Below, piece after piece: positions 18,978-29,565 of a stretch of DNA of 64,000 bases. Position numbers and translations under genes: made by a program. Source of the stretch: Enterovibrio norvegicus FF-33 (GTDB taxonomy: Bacteria > Pseudomonadota > Gammaproteobacteria > Enterobacterales > Vibrionaceae). The stretch is taken from contig NZ_AJYD02000031.1 of NCBI RefSeq assembly GCF_000286835.2, positions 169,413 through 233,412 of the forward strand, written 5' to 3'. Each line of letters opens with the position of its first letter. Position 1 is the stretch's first letter. Under the pieces are notes generated by a model that worked only from the letters and a program-made list of their open reading frames with translations, made no database searches and was not told where the DNA came from.

Positions 18978-19935
18978 AATCCTGGTTGTTGATGACGAAC
19001 CCAGCAATCTGCATGTGATGCGTACCATCTTGCAAGAGCAGTACACCTTGATTTTCGCCAAGAGCGGCGAGCGCGCGATTGAACTGACGATGCAGCAACG
19101 ACCTGATTTGATCTTACTTGATATTATGATGCCGGGAATGAATGGCTACGAGGTGTGTCGGCAGCTAAAAAGTGAACGAGGTGTCAGTCATATTCCTATC
19201 GTGATTGTCTCGGCGCTCGACGAATATCAAAGCGAAGTCGAAGGGCTAAAAAGCGGTGCAGCGGATTTTCTCATTAAGCCTGTTTCACCAGAGTTAGTGA
19301 AGAGTCGTGTTGCCAACTTGCTGGGGGAATCTCGCGCTAATACCATGCGTGAAAATTACCAACTGGTCATGAATCAAATCGCGGCGGTGGCTGCGCTTCA
19401 CAACAACGACGTCGAAATTGCAGCGCCTCGTATCGCCGAACTCAGCGAGTGGTTAGCGATGCAATATGGTTTGACCAAATCGAAAGCGGAAGATATTTCT
19501 TTGGCCTACCCACTTTGTTCGATTGGCGAGCTTTGGGATGATGGCGGCAATAATACATCGGCAGACAGTCGAAGCATGTTGCTCCTATCTGAAGCAACCA
19601 AAGGCTTTGCCTGTGTCTCAGTGACTTTGCTGACGTACAAAAACACCCGTTGGGATGGGTCGGGTTTTCCGGAAATTGAAGGAGAGAAAATTCCAGAGGA
19701 GTGTCGTGTTGTGTGTGTGGCAGAGCGGTTAGACAGTGAGGTGGAGCGTCGACAGGGCAGCGTTGAAGATCGGGTCGTTGGCGCGATTCAGGCTATCTCT
19801 CAAGAAGCAGGCACTTTGATTGATCCTCGCCTTGTCCATATTCTAGACACCAATAGCGGCGAATTATCAAAGTTATACCAAGGTTGGCTCGCCATGCCTT
19901 GGCCAACGCCAATTCTGCCTATCAGTGAGTTCTGA
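18967..19935 (+). CDS. Response regulator with catalytically dead HD-GYP-like output domain
   Basis: An N-terminal receiver (residues 4-119) is fully equipped: Asp9/Asp10, phospho-acceptor Asp52, Ser82 and Lys104. The rest (about 125-322) follows an HD-GYP c-di-GMP phosphodiesterase but without its metal ligands. The HDIGKIG motif reads YPLCSIG (181-187), and HHERWDGSGYP reads KNTRWDGSGFP (225-235). The substrate-loop part RWDGSG-P and the IPEECRVV segment remain. So it probably cannot cleave c-di-GMP and may act by binding. ATG 18967, with GGAG 9 nt upstream inside the kinase gene, gives MAYKILVVDDE; an in-frame ATG at 18928 has no support. Overlap with the kinase suggests coupled synthesis of a cognate pair. 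Confidence 0.88.
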   Translation: MAYKILVVDDEPSNLHVMRTILQEQYTLIFAKSGERAIELTMQQRPDLILLDIMMPGMNGYEVCRQLKSERGVSHIPIVIVSALDEYQSEVEGLKSGAADFLIKPVSPELVKSRVANLLGESRANTMRENYQLVMNQIAAVAALHNNDVEIAAPRIAELSEWLAMQYGLTKSKAEDISLAYPLCSIGELWDDGGNNTSADSRSMLLLSEATKGFACVSVTLLTYKNTRWDGSGFPEIEGEKIPEECRVVCVAERLDSEVERRQGSVEDRVVGAIQAISQEAGTLIDPRLVHILDTNSGELSKLYQGWLAMPWPTPILPISEF

Positions 19936-20012
19936 TGCAGCCATCTAATGCAGCGCGCAGATTGCTGTGGTAGCATTTGCGCCCAGTCTCGCTGACGTAG
20001 TGCGAGAAGGAT

Positions 20013-20615
20013 GTGGCGGAATCGACTGTGCTGTTAATTATTGATAATTACGACTCTTTTACTTACAACCTCTATCAGTACTTTTGCCAGTTAGGTGCAA
20101 AGGTTGAAGTGCACCGCAACGATGCCATCACCCTTGCCGATATCGATGCCATGGCGCCGACTCACCTCGTGATTTCCCCAGGACCTTGCACGCCGGATGA
20201 TGCCGGTATATCCCTTGAAGCCATCGCACACTATGCAGGAAAGCTGCCTATTCTTGGTGTTTGCCTTGGGCATCAAGCCATGGCGCAGGCATTTGGCGCT
20301 CAGGTGGTGCGCGCGAGGCAAGTCATGCATGGAAAAACCAGTCCAGTGACACATCGAGGCATCGGAGTGTTTGAAGGGTTGAATCACCCCCTGACCGTCA
20401 CGCGCTACCATTCATTAGTGGTAGATGCGGATTCTCTGCCCGATTGTTTTGATGTCACGGCATGGACAGAACGCGATGGTGTGTTTGATGAGATTATGGG
20501 GATTCGCCATCGCACCCTTGCACTTGAAGGGGTTCAATTTCATCCGGAAAGCATTTTGACCGAGCAAGGTCATCAACTTCTCGCTAACTTCCTTTCTTCT
20601 TCTGTCATGTCTTAG
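20013..20615 (+). CDS. pabA: Aminodeoxychorismate synthase glutamine amidotransferase subunit
   Basis: Class I glutamine amidotransferase that supplies ammonia to PabB for p-aminobenzoate (folate) synthesis. It has [10 protein letters not shown], the oxyanion-strand SPGPCTP, the nucleophile motif GVCLGHQ and the His-Glu pair in VQFHPES. 200 residues. Start uncertain: GTG 20013 is given, but GTG 20028 would give [11 protein letters not shown], matching the E. coli N-terminus, with GGCGG about 8 nt before it. By homology it could also serve anthranilate synthase; gene order (next to astC, as in vibrios) favours pabA. Confidence 0.93.
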   Translation: MAESTVLLIIDNYDSFTYNLYQYFCQLGAKVEVHRNDAITLADIDAMAPTHLVISPGPCTPDDAGISLEAIAHYAGKLPILGVCLGHQAMAQAFGAQVVRARQVMHGKTSPVTHRGIGVFEGLNHPLTVTRYHSLVVDADSLPDCFDVTAWTERDGVFDEIMGIRHRTLALEGVQFHPESILTEQGHQLLANFLSSSVMS

Positions 20616-20967
20616 CCGTTGCTTCTGAGTTTGGGCGATAACCTTCCCTCTGTGATGCTTTGAGTTCTGACGCTGACGAGCAAAACGATCTGTATCACTA
20701 AATTTACATTTAAATCACGCGGTTTTCTCACCGTTCACAGTGAAACCTTATTCATCTTCAATCTTTCATCTTCGCTTTGTTTCCCACTAGGAAAGACACT
20801 CTTACCTCTTGCTCTATTAATCATTTTGCCGAAATTGCGCATAACTATGGCACTGTGATGAATTTACCCATCTTTACAGCCTAAGGGTTTGATATTTTCT
20901 GCTATTGATGTGGTTAACGAAATGTAAATACTATGCTTAAAGCAGAATCGACAGAAGGATATGAGCG
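20616..20967. other. Intergenic region before the ast cluster, no gene seen
   Basis: 352 nt, AT-rich toward astC, with no credible ORF. It presumably holds the ast promoter and operator, but no near-consensus -35/-10 pair or clear ArgR box could be picked out. A TGGCAC at about 20851 recalls a sigma-54 -24 element but lacks the -12 GC. The ribosome-binding AGAAGGA just before astC is clear. Confidence 0.6.
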
Positions 20968-22185
20968 ATGACAGCCGGACATAAAGTAGAACGTAAATTG
21001 TTCGATGAAGTAATGGTGCCCTGTTATGCACCAATGACAATGATTCCAGATAGAGGCCAAGGCTCGCGCATCTGGGATCAAGACGATCGTGAATATATCG
21101 ACTTTGCTGGCGGGATTGCGGTGAGCTGTCTTGGTCACTGCCACCCAGTGATGGTGAATGCGCTAAAAGAACAGGCCGACAAGCTGTGGCACCTGAGCAA
21201 TGTGATGACCAACGCTCCCGCGCTGCGTTTGGCGAAAAAACTGACGGAAGTGAGCTTTGCCGAACGTGTGTTTTTTGCCAATTCCGGCGCAGAAGCCAAT
21301 GAAGCCGCACTGAAGCTGGCCCGTCGCTGGGCAGTGGAAGAACATGGTCCAGAGAAAAGCGAGATCATCGCGTTTGCTCAAGGTTTCCATGGGCGTACTT
21401 TCTTTACGGTGACCGTTGGTGGGCAAGCCGCTTACTCTGATGGCTTTGGCCCGAAACCGGGCAATGTCACCCATCTGCCATATAACGATCTTGAAGCATT
21501 GGCTGCGGCCATGTCTGACAAAACGTGCGCCATTATGATGGAGCCTTTGCAAGGTGAGGGCGGTATTGTCACGGCAGATTCAGCCTTCTTGCAAGGTGTA
21601 CGTGAGCTTTGTGATAAGCACCATGCATTGCTGATTTTCGATGAAGTGCAAACTGGCAATGGCCGTACGGGTACCTTCTATGCCTATGAGCAAACGGGGG
21701 TGACACCGGACATCCTCAGCACAGCAAAATCACTGGGCGGTGGCTTCCCTATTGGGGCCATGCTGACCACAAAAGCTCTGGCAGCGCACATGAAAGTCGG
21801 TACGCACGGTTCAACGTACGGCGGTAATCCACTGGCGTGTGCAGTAGCAGAAGCGGTCGTGGAAGAAGTGAGTAAGCCTGAAGTACTTGCTGGTGTGAAA
21901 GAGCGCGAAGGTTGGTTTCGTGACGGTCTTGAAGCGCTGAATGCCAAATACAATATGTTCAGTGAGATCCGTGGTAAGGGCTTGCTGATTGGCGCAGCTC
22001 TTAACGACAAATGGAACGGCCGAGCGCGAGACGTATTGCTGGCTGCAGGTGATGAAGGCTTGCTGCTGCTGGTAGCCGGTGCCAACGTGGTTCGCATGAC
22101 GCCATCACTGGTTATTACCAAAGAAGAAGTAGAAGAAGGTTTAGCGCGTCTGGATCGTGCGCTGGCGAAACTGGCGGCGGCTTAA
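20968..22185 (+). CDS. astC: Acetyl-/succinylornithine aminotransferase
   Basis: PLP-dependent class III aminotransferase using N2-succinylornithine (arginine breakdown) and/or N-acetylornithine (arginine synthesis). 405 residues; [22 protein letters not shown] substrate/PLP region (here [14 protein letters not shown]), the [11 protein letters not shown] motif and the Schiff-base Lys254 in TAKSLGGG. Context with astA and astD favours the catabolic role. Vibrios often use a single enzyme for both and call it argD, so the symbol could equally be argD. Confidence 0.93.
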   Translation: MTAGHKVERKLFDEVMVPCYAPMTMIPDRGQGSRIWDQDDREYIDFAGGIAVSCLGHCHPVMVNALKEQADKLWHLSNVMTNAPALRLAKKLTEVSFAERVFFANSGAEANEAALKLARRWAVEEHGPEKSEIIAFAQGFHGRTFFTVTVGGQAAYSDGFGPKPGNVTHLPYNDLEALAAAMSDKTCAIMMEPLQGEGGIVTADSAFLQGVRELCDKHHALLIFDEVQTGNGRTGTFYAYEQTGVTPDILSTAKSLGGGFPIGAMLTTKALAAHMKVGTHGSTYGGNPLACAVAEAVVEEVSKPEVLAGVKEREGWFRDGLEALNAKYNMFSEIRGKGLLIGAALNDKWNGRARDVLLAAGDEGLLLLVAGANVVRMTPSLVITKEEVEEGLARLDRALAKLAAA

Positions 22186-22229
22186 TTGCCGTCCTGTTTT
22201 GACCATCCATTGCAGCAGGAGGAAGTAAG

Positions 22230-23246
22230 ATGTTGGTAATTCGTCCCATAAAGAAAACTGATTTTGATGCGCTGATGCTGTGCGCCGTAGAGTCGGGTCA
22301 CGGATTCACGTCGCTGCCGGTCAATGATGAATTGATCCAAGGCCGTATCGACCACTCGGTAGACAGTTTTGGCCGCGATGCCCAAGCGCCAGGCACCGAA
22401 GGTTACCTCATGGTTGCTGAGGACACTGAAACGGGAGAGATCGCAGGTACGACGGGTATTGAAGCAGCGATTGGGATGGACAATCCGTTTTACAGCTACC
22501 ACATCAGCAAGGTGGTGCATCACTCACGCCGGTTAAATGTCCACAACGTGGTAGAAGTGCTGACCTTTGGCAATAACTACACGGGCGCGACAGAAATATG
22601 CACCCTGTTTTTACGCCCAGAGTTTCGTGGTGGTCTCAATGGTAAGTTGCTGTCGAAATGCCGCTTCTTGATGCTGGCGCAGTTCCCCGAAAAGTTCTCA
22701 GACGTGATTTTCGCTGAAATGCGCGGCGTGTCTGATGAAGAAGGTAACTCACCGTTTTGGAAGTGGCTGAAAGAGCATTTCTTTTCGATTGATTTTACGC
22801 TGGCGGATTATTTAACTGGCATTGGACAGAAAGGCTTTATCGCGGATTTGATGCCCAAGTTGCCGATTTACGTCAACCTGTTGAGTGATGAAGCCCGTGC
22901 AGTGATTGGTGAGGTGCATGAAAAAACCCGTCCAGCGCTGCGTTTGCTTGAAAAGGAAGGCTTCACGCGTCGTGGCTACGTCGATATTTTTGATGCGGGG
23001 CCTACAGTGGAGTGTCTACGTCAGAACATTGATTCTATTCGCCGCTCGTTCACTGCAAGGGTGAAGATTGCGGAGCACAGCAGTGCGCAGGATTACCTGA
23101 TTTGTAACAGTGACTTTCAAAATTTTCGCGCCACGTCCGCCAAGATTGGTGTGGACGAAGAGCGCAATGAAGCGTTGATCAGCCAAGAAGTCGCCGATGC
23201 GTTGAGTGTCAAAAATGGTGATAACGTGCGACTCGTGTCGGTGTAG
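22230..23246 (+). CDS. astA: Arginine N-succinyltransferase
   Basis: First enzyme of the AST pathway, moving succinyl from succinyl-CoA to the arginine alpha-amino group. 338 residues beginning MLVIRPIKKTDFDAL. Recognisable family blocks are GYLMVAEDTETGEIAGT, GNNYTGATEICTLFL and AEMRGVSDE. A strong AGGAGG (22217-22222) precedes ATG 22230. It lies 44 nt after astC and 9 nt before astD. The dihydrolase and succinylglutamate genes (astB, astE) are not in the window. Confidence 0.95.
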   Translation: MLVIRPIKKTDFDALMLCAVESGHGFTSLPVNDELIQGRIDHSVDSFGRDAQAPGTEGYLMVAEDTETGEIAGTTGIEAAIGMDNPFYSYHISKVVHHSRRLNVHNVVEVLTFGNNYTGATEICTLFLRPEFRGGLNGKLLSKCRFLMLAQFPEKFSDVIFAEMRGVSDEEGNSPFWKWLKEHFFSIDFTLADYLTGIGQKGFIADLMPKLPIYVNLLSDEARAVIGEVHEKTRPALRLLEKEGFTRRGYVDIFDAGPTVECLRQNIDSIRRSFTARVKIAEHSSAQDYLICNSDFQNFRATSAKIGVDEERNEALISQEVADALSVKNGDNVRLVSV

Positions 23247-23252
23247 GAGTAG

Positions 23253-24713
<1,461 letters not shown>

Positions 24714-24756
24714 CAAAAGATAAGTAACTACCGAACACTCAATGTAGGAGGATGTG

Positions 24757-25551
24757 ATGGAGCGCGTTCAGGCTTTATTTGATGAGCTTTGGAAAGACTA
24801 TATCGATAGGTTATGCCCGTCGGCAGCAAAAGTGCATGCGTTATTAGAAGAGGGCAGTCCGCTTCTCAATGACCACATCGCGTTGCGCACTTTTGCGTTA
24901 CCCAAGGTGGGGCTAGATCGTTTGGCTGCGCCGTTTATCGCCATCGGTTATACCCCTAAAGGGGAGTACCATTTCAAAGCGAAAAAACTGTACGCGCGGC
25001 ATTATGAGCATCCTAACCCTGATGCACCCAAAGTGTTTATCAGTGAGTTGCTGGTGGGACAGTGTTCCACGGAACTGCAGCAGGCTGTTCGTGCCTTGGT
25101 TGATCAGGTAGATGACACAGCACTTAATGATCCCGCGTTCTTGTATGGTGGTCGTTTGTGGGGCATTGACACGGAAACTTATCATCAGTTAGCGGCGGAA
25201 AGTGAATATGCAGGTTGGCTGTCTGCTCATGGCTTTGGTGCCAATCATTTCACGGTGAGTGTGAATCAATTGAGTACGCTCCATGACGTGTTGGATGTGA
25301 ACCAATTGCTGCGAGAGTCAGGTTTTGCGATTAATGAATCTGGCGGTGAGGTGAAAGGGGATCCGCAAGTGCGCTTGGAGCAATCGGCAACCATGGCGGA
25401 CAAAGTGACGGTGCGCTTTAGTGATGAAGAACTGATGATCCCGGGTGGGTTTTATGAGTTTGCCAAACGTTACCCGTTACCGAACGGAAGCCTGTATCAA
25501 GGGTTTGTTGAGGCCTCGGCAGATAAAATCTTTGAAAGTACCGATAAGTAG
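24757..25551 (+). CDS. DUF1338-family protein (HglS/YdcJ-like metal-dependent oxygenase family)
   Basis: 264 residues in the DUF1338 family. The family's characterised Pseudomonas member, HglS, converts 2-oxoadipate to D-2-hydroxyglutarate with Fe(II). Here the N-terminal HIALRTFALPK holds the likely metal His and substrate Arg. Further candidates are HFKAKKLYARHYEH and the C-terminal glutamate region (VRLEQSATMADKV...MIPGGFYEFAKRY). It follows astD by 43 nt with a strong GTAGGAGG site and ATG 24757, so it is probably part of the ast transcript. Its substrate in arginine breakdown is unknown; this gene is also next to astD in Vibrio cholerae, to my knowledge. Confidence 0.88.
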   Translation: MERVQALFDELWKDYIDRLCPSAAKVHALLEEGSPLLNDHIALRTFALPKVGLDRLAAPFIAIGYTPKGEYHFKAKKLYARHYEHPNPDAPKVFISELLVGQCSTELQQAVRALVDQVDDTALNDPAFLYGGRLWGIDTETYHQLAAESEYAGWLSAHGFGANHFTVSVNQLSTLHDVLDVNQLLRESGFAINESGGEVKGDPQVRLEQSATMADKVTVRFSDEELMIPGGFYEFAKRYPLPNGSLYQGFVEASADKIFESTDK

Positions 25552-25619
25552 GGACCGTTAGTGGCTCATGCAGTCGCTACTCCTGTAGCGATTGCCCATC
25601 GCGTGTACCGTTCGCCGAT

Positions 25620-25820
25620 CTAATTGCGCTCTGATACCAAGTTTGATGGCCACTCTTCGTGAGAGGTCGGTGTTGATTTGCGTCCGTCATCACCGAGCAT
25701 GCGCTGTAGCTGATAGTGAGACATACCGGCAAAGCCAGTTAATTCGGTGCTGACCTGACCCCAAGGGACGACGGCAGGTGTCGTATTTATGCGGCTAAAC
25801 GCTTGATGTTCCAAGTCCAT
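25620..25820 (-). CDS. Small hypothetical protein
   Basis: 66 residues, no signal peptide or membrane helix, no family recognised. Support for being real: a GGAG about 8 nt before the ATG, no competing ORF in the 435-nt stretch between DUF1338 and crp, and a gene-like amino acid mix. It lies downstream of the crp terminator on the same strand. Chance ORF remains possible. Confidence 0.4.
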   Translation of the reverse strand: MDLEHQAFSRINTTPAVVPWGQVSTELTGFAGMSHYQLQRMLGDDGRKSTPTSHEEWPSNLVSERN

Positions 25821-25941
25821 ATCGATGCTCCATCATCGCAAAAAAACGTTGCACGTAAATGTATACATGCTTTGCATTGAAAGGTAGCACTGGGAAAGGG
25901 GTTTTGTGGATTTTTTGACGTGATAGTGATCATGCTCAAAC

Positions 25942-25967
25942 AAAAAAGCCACCATAATGGTGGCTTT
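25942..25967 (-). terminator. Rho-independent terminator of crp
   Basis: AAAGCCACC and GGTGGCTTT form a perfect stem with a TA-containing loop (25945-25967). On the minus strand it is followed by a run of Ts, placing it 20 nt past the crp stop codon. Confidence 0.9.
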
Positions 25968-25986
25968 CATTTCAAAGCAATAATGC

Positions 25987-26619
25987 TTAGCGAGTACCGT
26001 ATACCACGATAGTTTTACCGTGTGCAGAAATTAGATTCTGCTCTTCCAGCATCTTCAGAATACGACCAACGGTTTCACGTGAGCAACCTACGATTTGACC
26101 GATTTCCTGACGGGTGATCTTGATTTGCATACCGTCTGGGTGAGTCATAGCATCTGGTTGTTTCGCCAGATTAAGCAGTGTTTGCGCGATACGACCAGTC
26201 ACATCTAGGAATGCTAAGTCACCAACTTTTTGGCTAGTGATTTGCAAACGACGAGCCATCTGAGAAGAAAGGCGCATCAGAATGTCTGGATTCACTTGAA
26301 TCAGCTGACGGAATTTTTTGAATGAGATTTCAGCGACTTCGCATGGAGATTTAGCGCGAACCCAAGCTGTACGCTCCTGATCTTCCTCAAATAAGCCCAG
26401 TTCGCCAATGAAGTCGCCCTGGTTGAGGTAAGAAAGGATCATCTCTTTGCCTTCTTCATCCTTGATCAGTACAGCCACAGAGCCTTTCACGATGTAATAA
26501 AGCGTTTCAGCTTTCTCACCAGCATGAATCAGCGTACTTTTTGATGGGTACTTATGAATGTGGCAGTGTGAAAGGAACCACTCTAGTGTTGGGTCTGTTT
26601 GAGGTTTTCCTGGAACCAT
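25987..26619 (-). CDS. crp: cAMP receptor protein
   Basis: Global cAMP-dependent transcription factor; homodimer. 210 residues from the GTTCCAGG-proximal ATG at 26619, giving [16 protein letters not shown], which matches E. coli CRP from residue 1. The frame continues to 26700, but that leader lacks homology; an MRD extension (26628) is a minor alternative. The cAMP pocket GELGLFE and ERTAW (Thr for Ser83) and the C-terminal helix-turn-helix [19 protein letters not shown] are intact. Divergent from yhfA, as in E. coli, with a possible CRP site between. Confidence 0.98.
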   Translation of the reverse strand: MVPGKPQTDPTLEWFLSHCHIHKYPSKSTLIHAGEKAETLYYIVKGSVAVLIKDEEGKEMILSYLNQGDFIGELGLFEEDQERTAWVRAKSPCEVAEISFKKFRQLIQVNPDILMRLSSQMARRLQITSQKVGDLAFLDVTGRIAQTLLNLAKQPDAMTHPDGMQIKITRQEIGQIVGCSRETVGRILKMLEEQNLISAHGKTIVVYGTR

Positions 26620-26813
26620 ATCTCTCATTTCCTCTGCAGTTGTTGCCTGATGAGTCTTCCTTAGCCCACCGTCCTGCGGCACAAGTCCGTGGGATAGCAT
26701 AAAGTGTCAACCGTCAGGCTACAAGCTCTCTGTTTGAGTCATTGAGTTTATCCTTTTTCCAGCACGATTTCTTGATTTTGATATGGACTTCCCCCCCTAT
26801 TAAAGGCTAAAAA

Positions 26814-26829
26814 CGTGGACAAGATCACG
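26814..26829. promoter_or_regulatory. Candidate CRP-binding site between crp and yhfA
   Basis: CGTG and CACG half-sites separated by 8 nt (GTGGA...TCACG) resemble the TGTGA-N6-TCACA operator. In E. coli, CRP autoregulation works through the divergent yhfA-side promoter, and the location here fits. One half-site is poor, so this is tentative. Confidence 0.3.
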
Positions 26830-26855
26830 ACACTGAAAGTAAACAGGAGAAATAG

Positions 26856-27263
26856 ATGCGAGCAAGCGTCAAGTGGTGCGGAAAAGAGACGTTTTTAGGG
26901 CAGTCGAATTCAGGTCATAGCATCGTGATGGATGGGAATGGCGGAGAAAAAGCCCCGAGTCCAATGGAAATGGTGCTGATGGGGGCCGGTGGATGCAGCT
27001 CTGTCGACGTTGTTGCAGCGCTTAAAGCGGCTAATCAAGCAGTGTCATATTGTGAAGCCGAACTGACGGCAGAGCGCCGAGAGCAAGCACCGCGCTTGTT
27101 TACCCAGATCAATATTCACTTTGTGGTCACAGGTACCGCATTGGATGAAGCATTGGTGGCTTCTGCGGTCAAAGACAGCCTAGAGAAATACTGCTCGGTG
27201 TGTTTGATGTTGGGTGCCAGTATTGAAATGACCCACTCTTACGAGGTTCGTGAGGCGGCTTAA
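26856..27263 (+). CDS. yhfA: OsmC-family protein YhfA
   Basis: 135-residue OsmC/Ohr-fold protein. It has one conserved Cys at 47 (GAGGCSSVDV) and a Cys pair at 113/116 (EKYCSVCLML), the positions used as peroxidatic/resolving cysteines in the superfamily. The actual substrate of the YhfA subgroup is unknown. CAGGAG lies 9 nt before ATG. Divergent from crp; ends at a terminator. Confidence 0.93.
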   Translation: MRASVKWCGKETFLGQSNSGHSIVMDGNGGEKAPSPMEMVLMGAGGCSSVDVVAALKAANQAVSYCEAELTAERREQAPRLFTQINIHFVVTGTALDEALVASAVKDSLEKYCSVCLMLGASIEMTHSYEVREAA

Positions 27264-27300
27264 TGGCGTGTTTGCGGTTTTGTTGGAAGTGACCATAAAA

Positions 27301-27327
27301 CAAAGGAGGGCATGCCCTCCTTTTTTG
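27301..27327 (+). terminator. Rho-independent terminator after yhfA
   Basis: AAAGGAGGGC pairs with GCCCTCCTTT around a short AT centre, followed by Ts. The complement has a run of As before and Ts after, so it may also act on the minus strand against prkB read-through. Confidence 0.9.
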
Positions 27328-27390
27328 CTATTGACTGTTTATCAATGGATTGCCAAGATCTTCATACAGAAAAGGGAGGCTCTCGTGGGC

Positions 27391-28260
27391 TTAGCTTATC
27401 TTGCCCGTTTCGATTAACTGCTGAATAAGCGGTTGGATGATCAACTCCATGGCGAAGCTCATTTTGCCCCCAGGCACAACCAAGGTGTCATGCCGTGACA
27501 TGAAAGAGCCTTGGATCACGGCCAGAAAATAAGGGAAATCCACTTTCTTGATGCCGCGAAAACGTATCACGACAAAGCTTTCATCAAGACTTGGAATGCC
27601 TTTAGCGTTAAGCGGGTTAGAGGTATCAACGGTCGGTACGCGCTGGAAGTTAATGTGTGTGCGACTAAACTGCGGCGTGATGTAGTTAAGATAATCGTCC
27701 ATTGAGCGCACGATGGAGTCCGTCACGGCTTCTCGTGAGTGGCCGCGGTCGCGCGTGTCGCGAACAAATTTCTGAATCCACTCCAGGTTCACAATTGGCA
27801 CCATGCCAATGAGCAAATCAACATGCTGAGCCACGTTAATTTCGCCGTCGGCAATACCGCCGTGAAGCCCTTCATAGAACATTAAGTCGTTATTCTCTGG
27901 CAAATCTTGCCATGCCGTAAACGTACCTGGCATTTGGTTATACGGCACTGCTTCATCAAACGTATGCAAGTAACGGCGGAATTGTCCCGTACCGTGTTTG
28001 CCATATTCATCGAAAAAGGATTCTAGTCTTGGGAAATCATTGGCTTGAGGGCCAAAATAGCTGATGTGACGACCCTGCTCTCTGGCCTTGCGAATTTCAA
28101 CGTCCATTTCAGGACGCGTAAAACGGTGAAAACTGTCGCCTTCAACCCAGGCCGCGCGGATGTCCATCATATTGAATATCTTCCGAAATGCGTCGGAAGT
28201 GGTGGTGGTTCCTGCCCCAGATGAACCGGTGACTGCAATAATCGGGTGTTTTGCAGACAT
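27391..28260 (-). CDS. prkB: Phosphoribulokinase-like protein PrkB
   Basis: P-loop kinase family protein related to phosphoribulokinase; the physiological substrate is unknown in non-autotrophs. 289 residues, the same as E. coli. It has the P-loop GSSGAGTTTT (12-21), the EGDSFHRFTRPEMD block, FYEGLHGG (Walker-B-like) and a C-terminal VVPGGKMS motif. The start at 28260 gives MSAKHPIIAVTG; five upstream residues in frame are discounted. No RuBisCO genes nearby, as in other gammaproteobacteria. Confidence 0.94.
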   Translation of the reverse strand: MSAKHPIIAVTGSSGAGTTTTSDAFRKIFNMMDIRAAWVEGDSFHRFTRPEMDVEIRKAREQGRHISYFGPQANDFPRLESFFDEYGKHGTGQFRRYLHTFDEAVPYNQMPGTFTAWQDLPENNDLMFYEGLHGGIADGEINVAQHVDLLIGMVPIVNLEWIQKFVRDTRDRGHSREAVTDSIVRSMDDYLNYITPQFSRTHINFQRVPTVDTSNPLNAKGIPSLDESFVVIRFRGIKKVDFPYFLAVIQGSFMSRHDTLVVPGGKMSFAMELIIQPLIQQLIETGKIS

Positions 28261-28330
28261 GACAAACCCTGTCAATTTTTAAAATGATGTCAAACAATTA
28301 ACAGGGTGTAGCGTATTGGTCAAGCAGACG

Positions 28331-28549
28331 TTAAGCGCTGAGTGATCGCGCGTGCTTGATATCGACCGTTTCGTGTAACTCAGAATAGACCACCATGGCT
28401 TCTTTGTTCTTGAGCAGGACATAGACTTGTTCGACTTTTTCATCGAAGCTTGCTTCTTGCTCGCCATAGTCTGTGCCCTCGCGCAGCACAAAGTGCTCAA
28501 CCAAGTTTTTCAGGGTCTCTTCTGGGATTTCTTGCCAAGGGATGATCAT
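28331..28549 (-). CDS. yheU: UPF0270 protein YheU
   Basis: 72-residue uncharacterised protein with the family start [16 protein letters not shown] and the LREGTDYGE block. Acidic, cytosolic. Usually between yheT and prkB; here a DUF3187 gene has come between yheU and yheT. Lies 8 nt downstream of that gene, so probably the same transcript. Confidence 0.92.
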   Translation of the reverse strand: MIIPWQEIPEETLKNLVEHFVLREGTDYGEQEASFDEKVEQVYVLLKNKEAMVVYSELHETVDIKHARSLSA

Positions 28550-28557
28550 CGCGATAC

Positions 28558-29535
28558 CTACAACATAAAACGGTGGCGGAAAGTGGCACTAAACACGATA
28601 TCGGTGCTGTTATCGTGGTTAAACATGTTTTCTAGTGCCAACAATTCTATCGCACTGGTATCAAAAAGGTAGCGATAACCTAGCGCGAACTCATGAACGG
28701 GTGATGTGAGCTCTCCCAACTCCTTACTGTCAGTTTTAGCTTGTGAGATAAGGTATTCACCAATGAAGTCATGGTTTTCTCGCCATCGATACTGGTAGCT
28801 AATTCCTCCATTCATTCCGACGGACTTTACCGGAGCGAAATGTTGCTGTTTGTTGGGTCGATGCACCATCGCAATCGTCGCTGTTACGTGATGATTTTCT
28901 TGTTGGTAGGCGTAATTGACCTGCAAAGACTGTTCAAAAGACGTGTTGGTAAAAATGCCGTGGCTGACGCGATTGAAAAACAAGGTGACGCCTAGGCTAA
29001 TGGCATGGTGCGTTGTGCGATAGAGGGTCTGTTCACCATAGAGGTTAATGGCGCTTAGCAATGGGTCGCCGACAAAATCTTCCATTGGATCGTTGTTGTC
29101 GCTGGGATAGTCGATATAAAAGCGGTTTTCATTGACCTCGGTGCGCCCATTTTGATCAATGCCAAAAACGCTGTGAAACTTTTCCGTCAGCCCATCTAGA
29201 CGATTATTGGCAGCATAACGGTATTGATACCAAACACCGAACTTTGTCTCTTCACTGAGTGCATGCATGAAACCGAGCATGAATTGATTGTGGTAATAAT
29301 CGAATTGATATTCTGGGGTATTCGCCCACACGCTTGCCATCGTTGCAGAGGCAAATACCTCCGTTTCATCCGCTTGCAAAAGCGTGGGGTCTTGCATGAT
29401 GGGCGTTAACCCTGTGATTTGCAGTGGCGCTTGGCTTTGTGAAATGAGTGGCCCAAAGCGCATGGTATCGGCATGGGCACTGGGCACAAAGAAAGATATC
29501 GCCAATAGCGAAAAAGCAGTGCGAGATAATGTCAT
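28558..29535 (-). CDS. DUF3187 outer-membrane protein
   Basis: 325 residues with a signal peptide (about 1-22, ending SAHA) and alternating, aromatic-rich strands typical of a beta-barrel. It ends FRHRFML, close to an outer-membrane insertion signature. Recognised as the DUF3187 family; function unknown. It stands between yheT and yheU on the same strand with short spacing (30 and 8 nt), so it is probably co-transcribed with them. Confidence 0.82.
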   Translation of the reverse strand: MTLSRTAFSLLAISFFVPSAHADTMRFGPLISQSQAPLQITGLTPIMQDPTLLQADETEVFASATMASVWANTPEYQFDYYHNQFMLGFMHALSEETKFGVWYQYRYAANNRLDGLTEKFHSVFGIDQNGRTEVNENRFYIDYPSDNNDPMEDFVGDPLLSAINLYGEQTLYRTTHHAISLGVTLFFNRVSHGIFTNTSFEQSLQVNYAYQQENHHVTATIAMVHRPNKQQHFAPVKSVGMNGGISYQYRWRENHDFIGEYLISQAKTDSKELGELTSPVHEFALGYRYLFDTSAIELLALENMFNHDNSTDIVFSATFRHRFML

Positions 29536-29565
29536 ATTTCACCTCTCTCGCCCTGCGTGTTGTGG

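Noticed and set aside
20845..20870. Sigma-54 promoter before astC
   Set aside because: TGGCAC is present but the invariant GC of the -12 element is replaced by AA.
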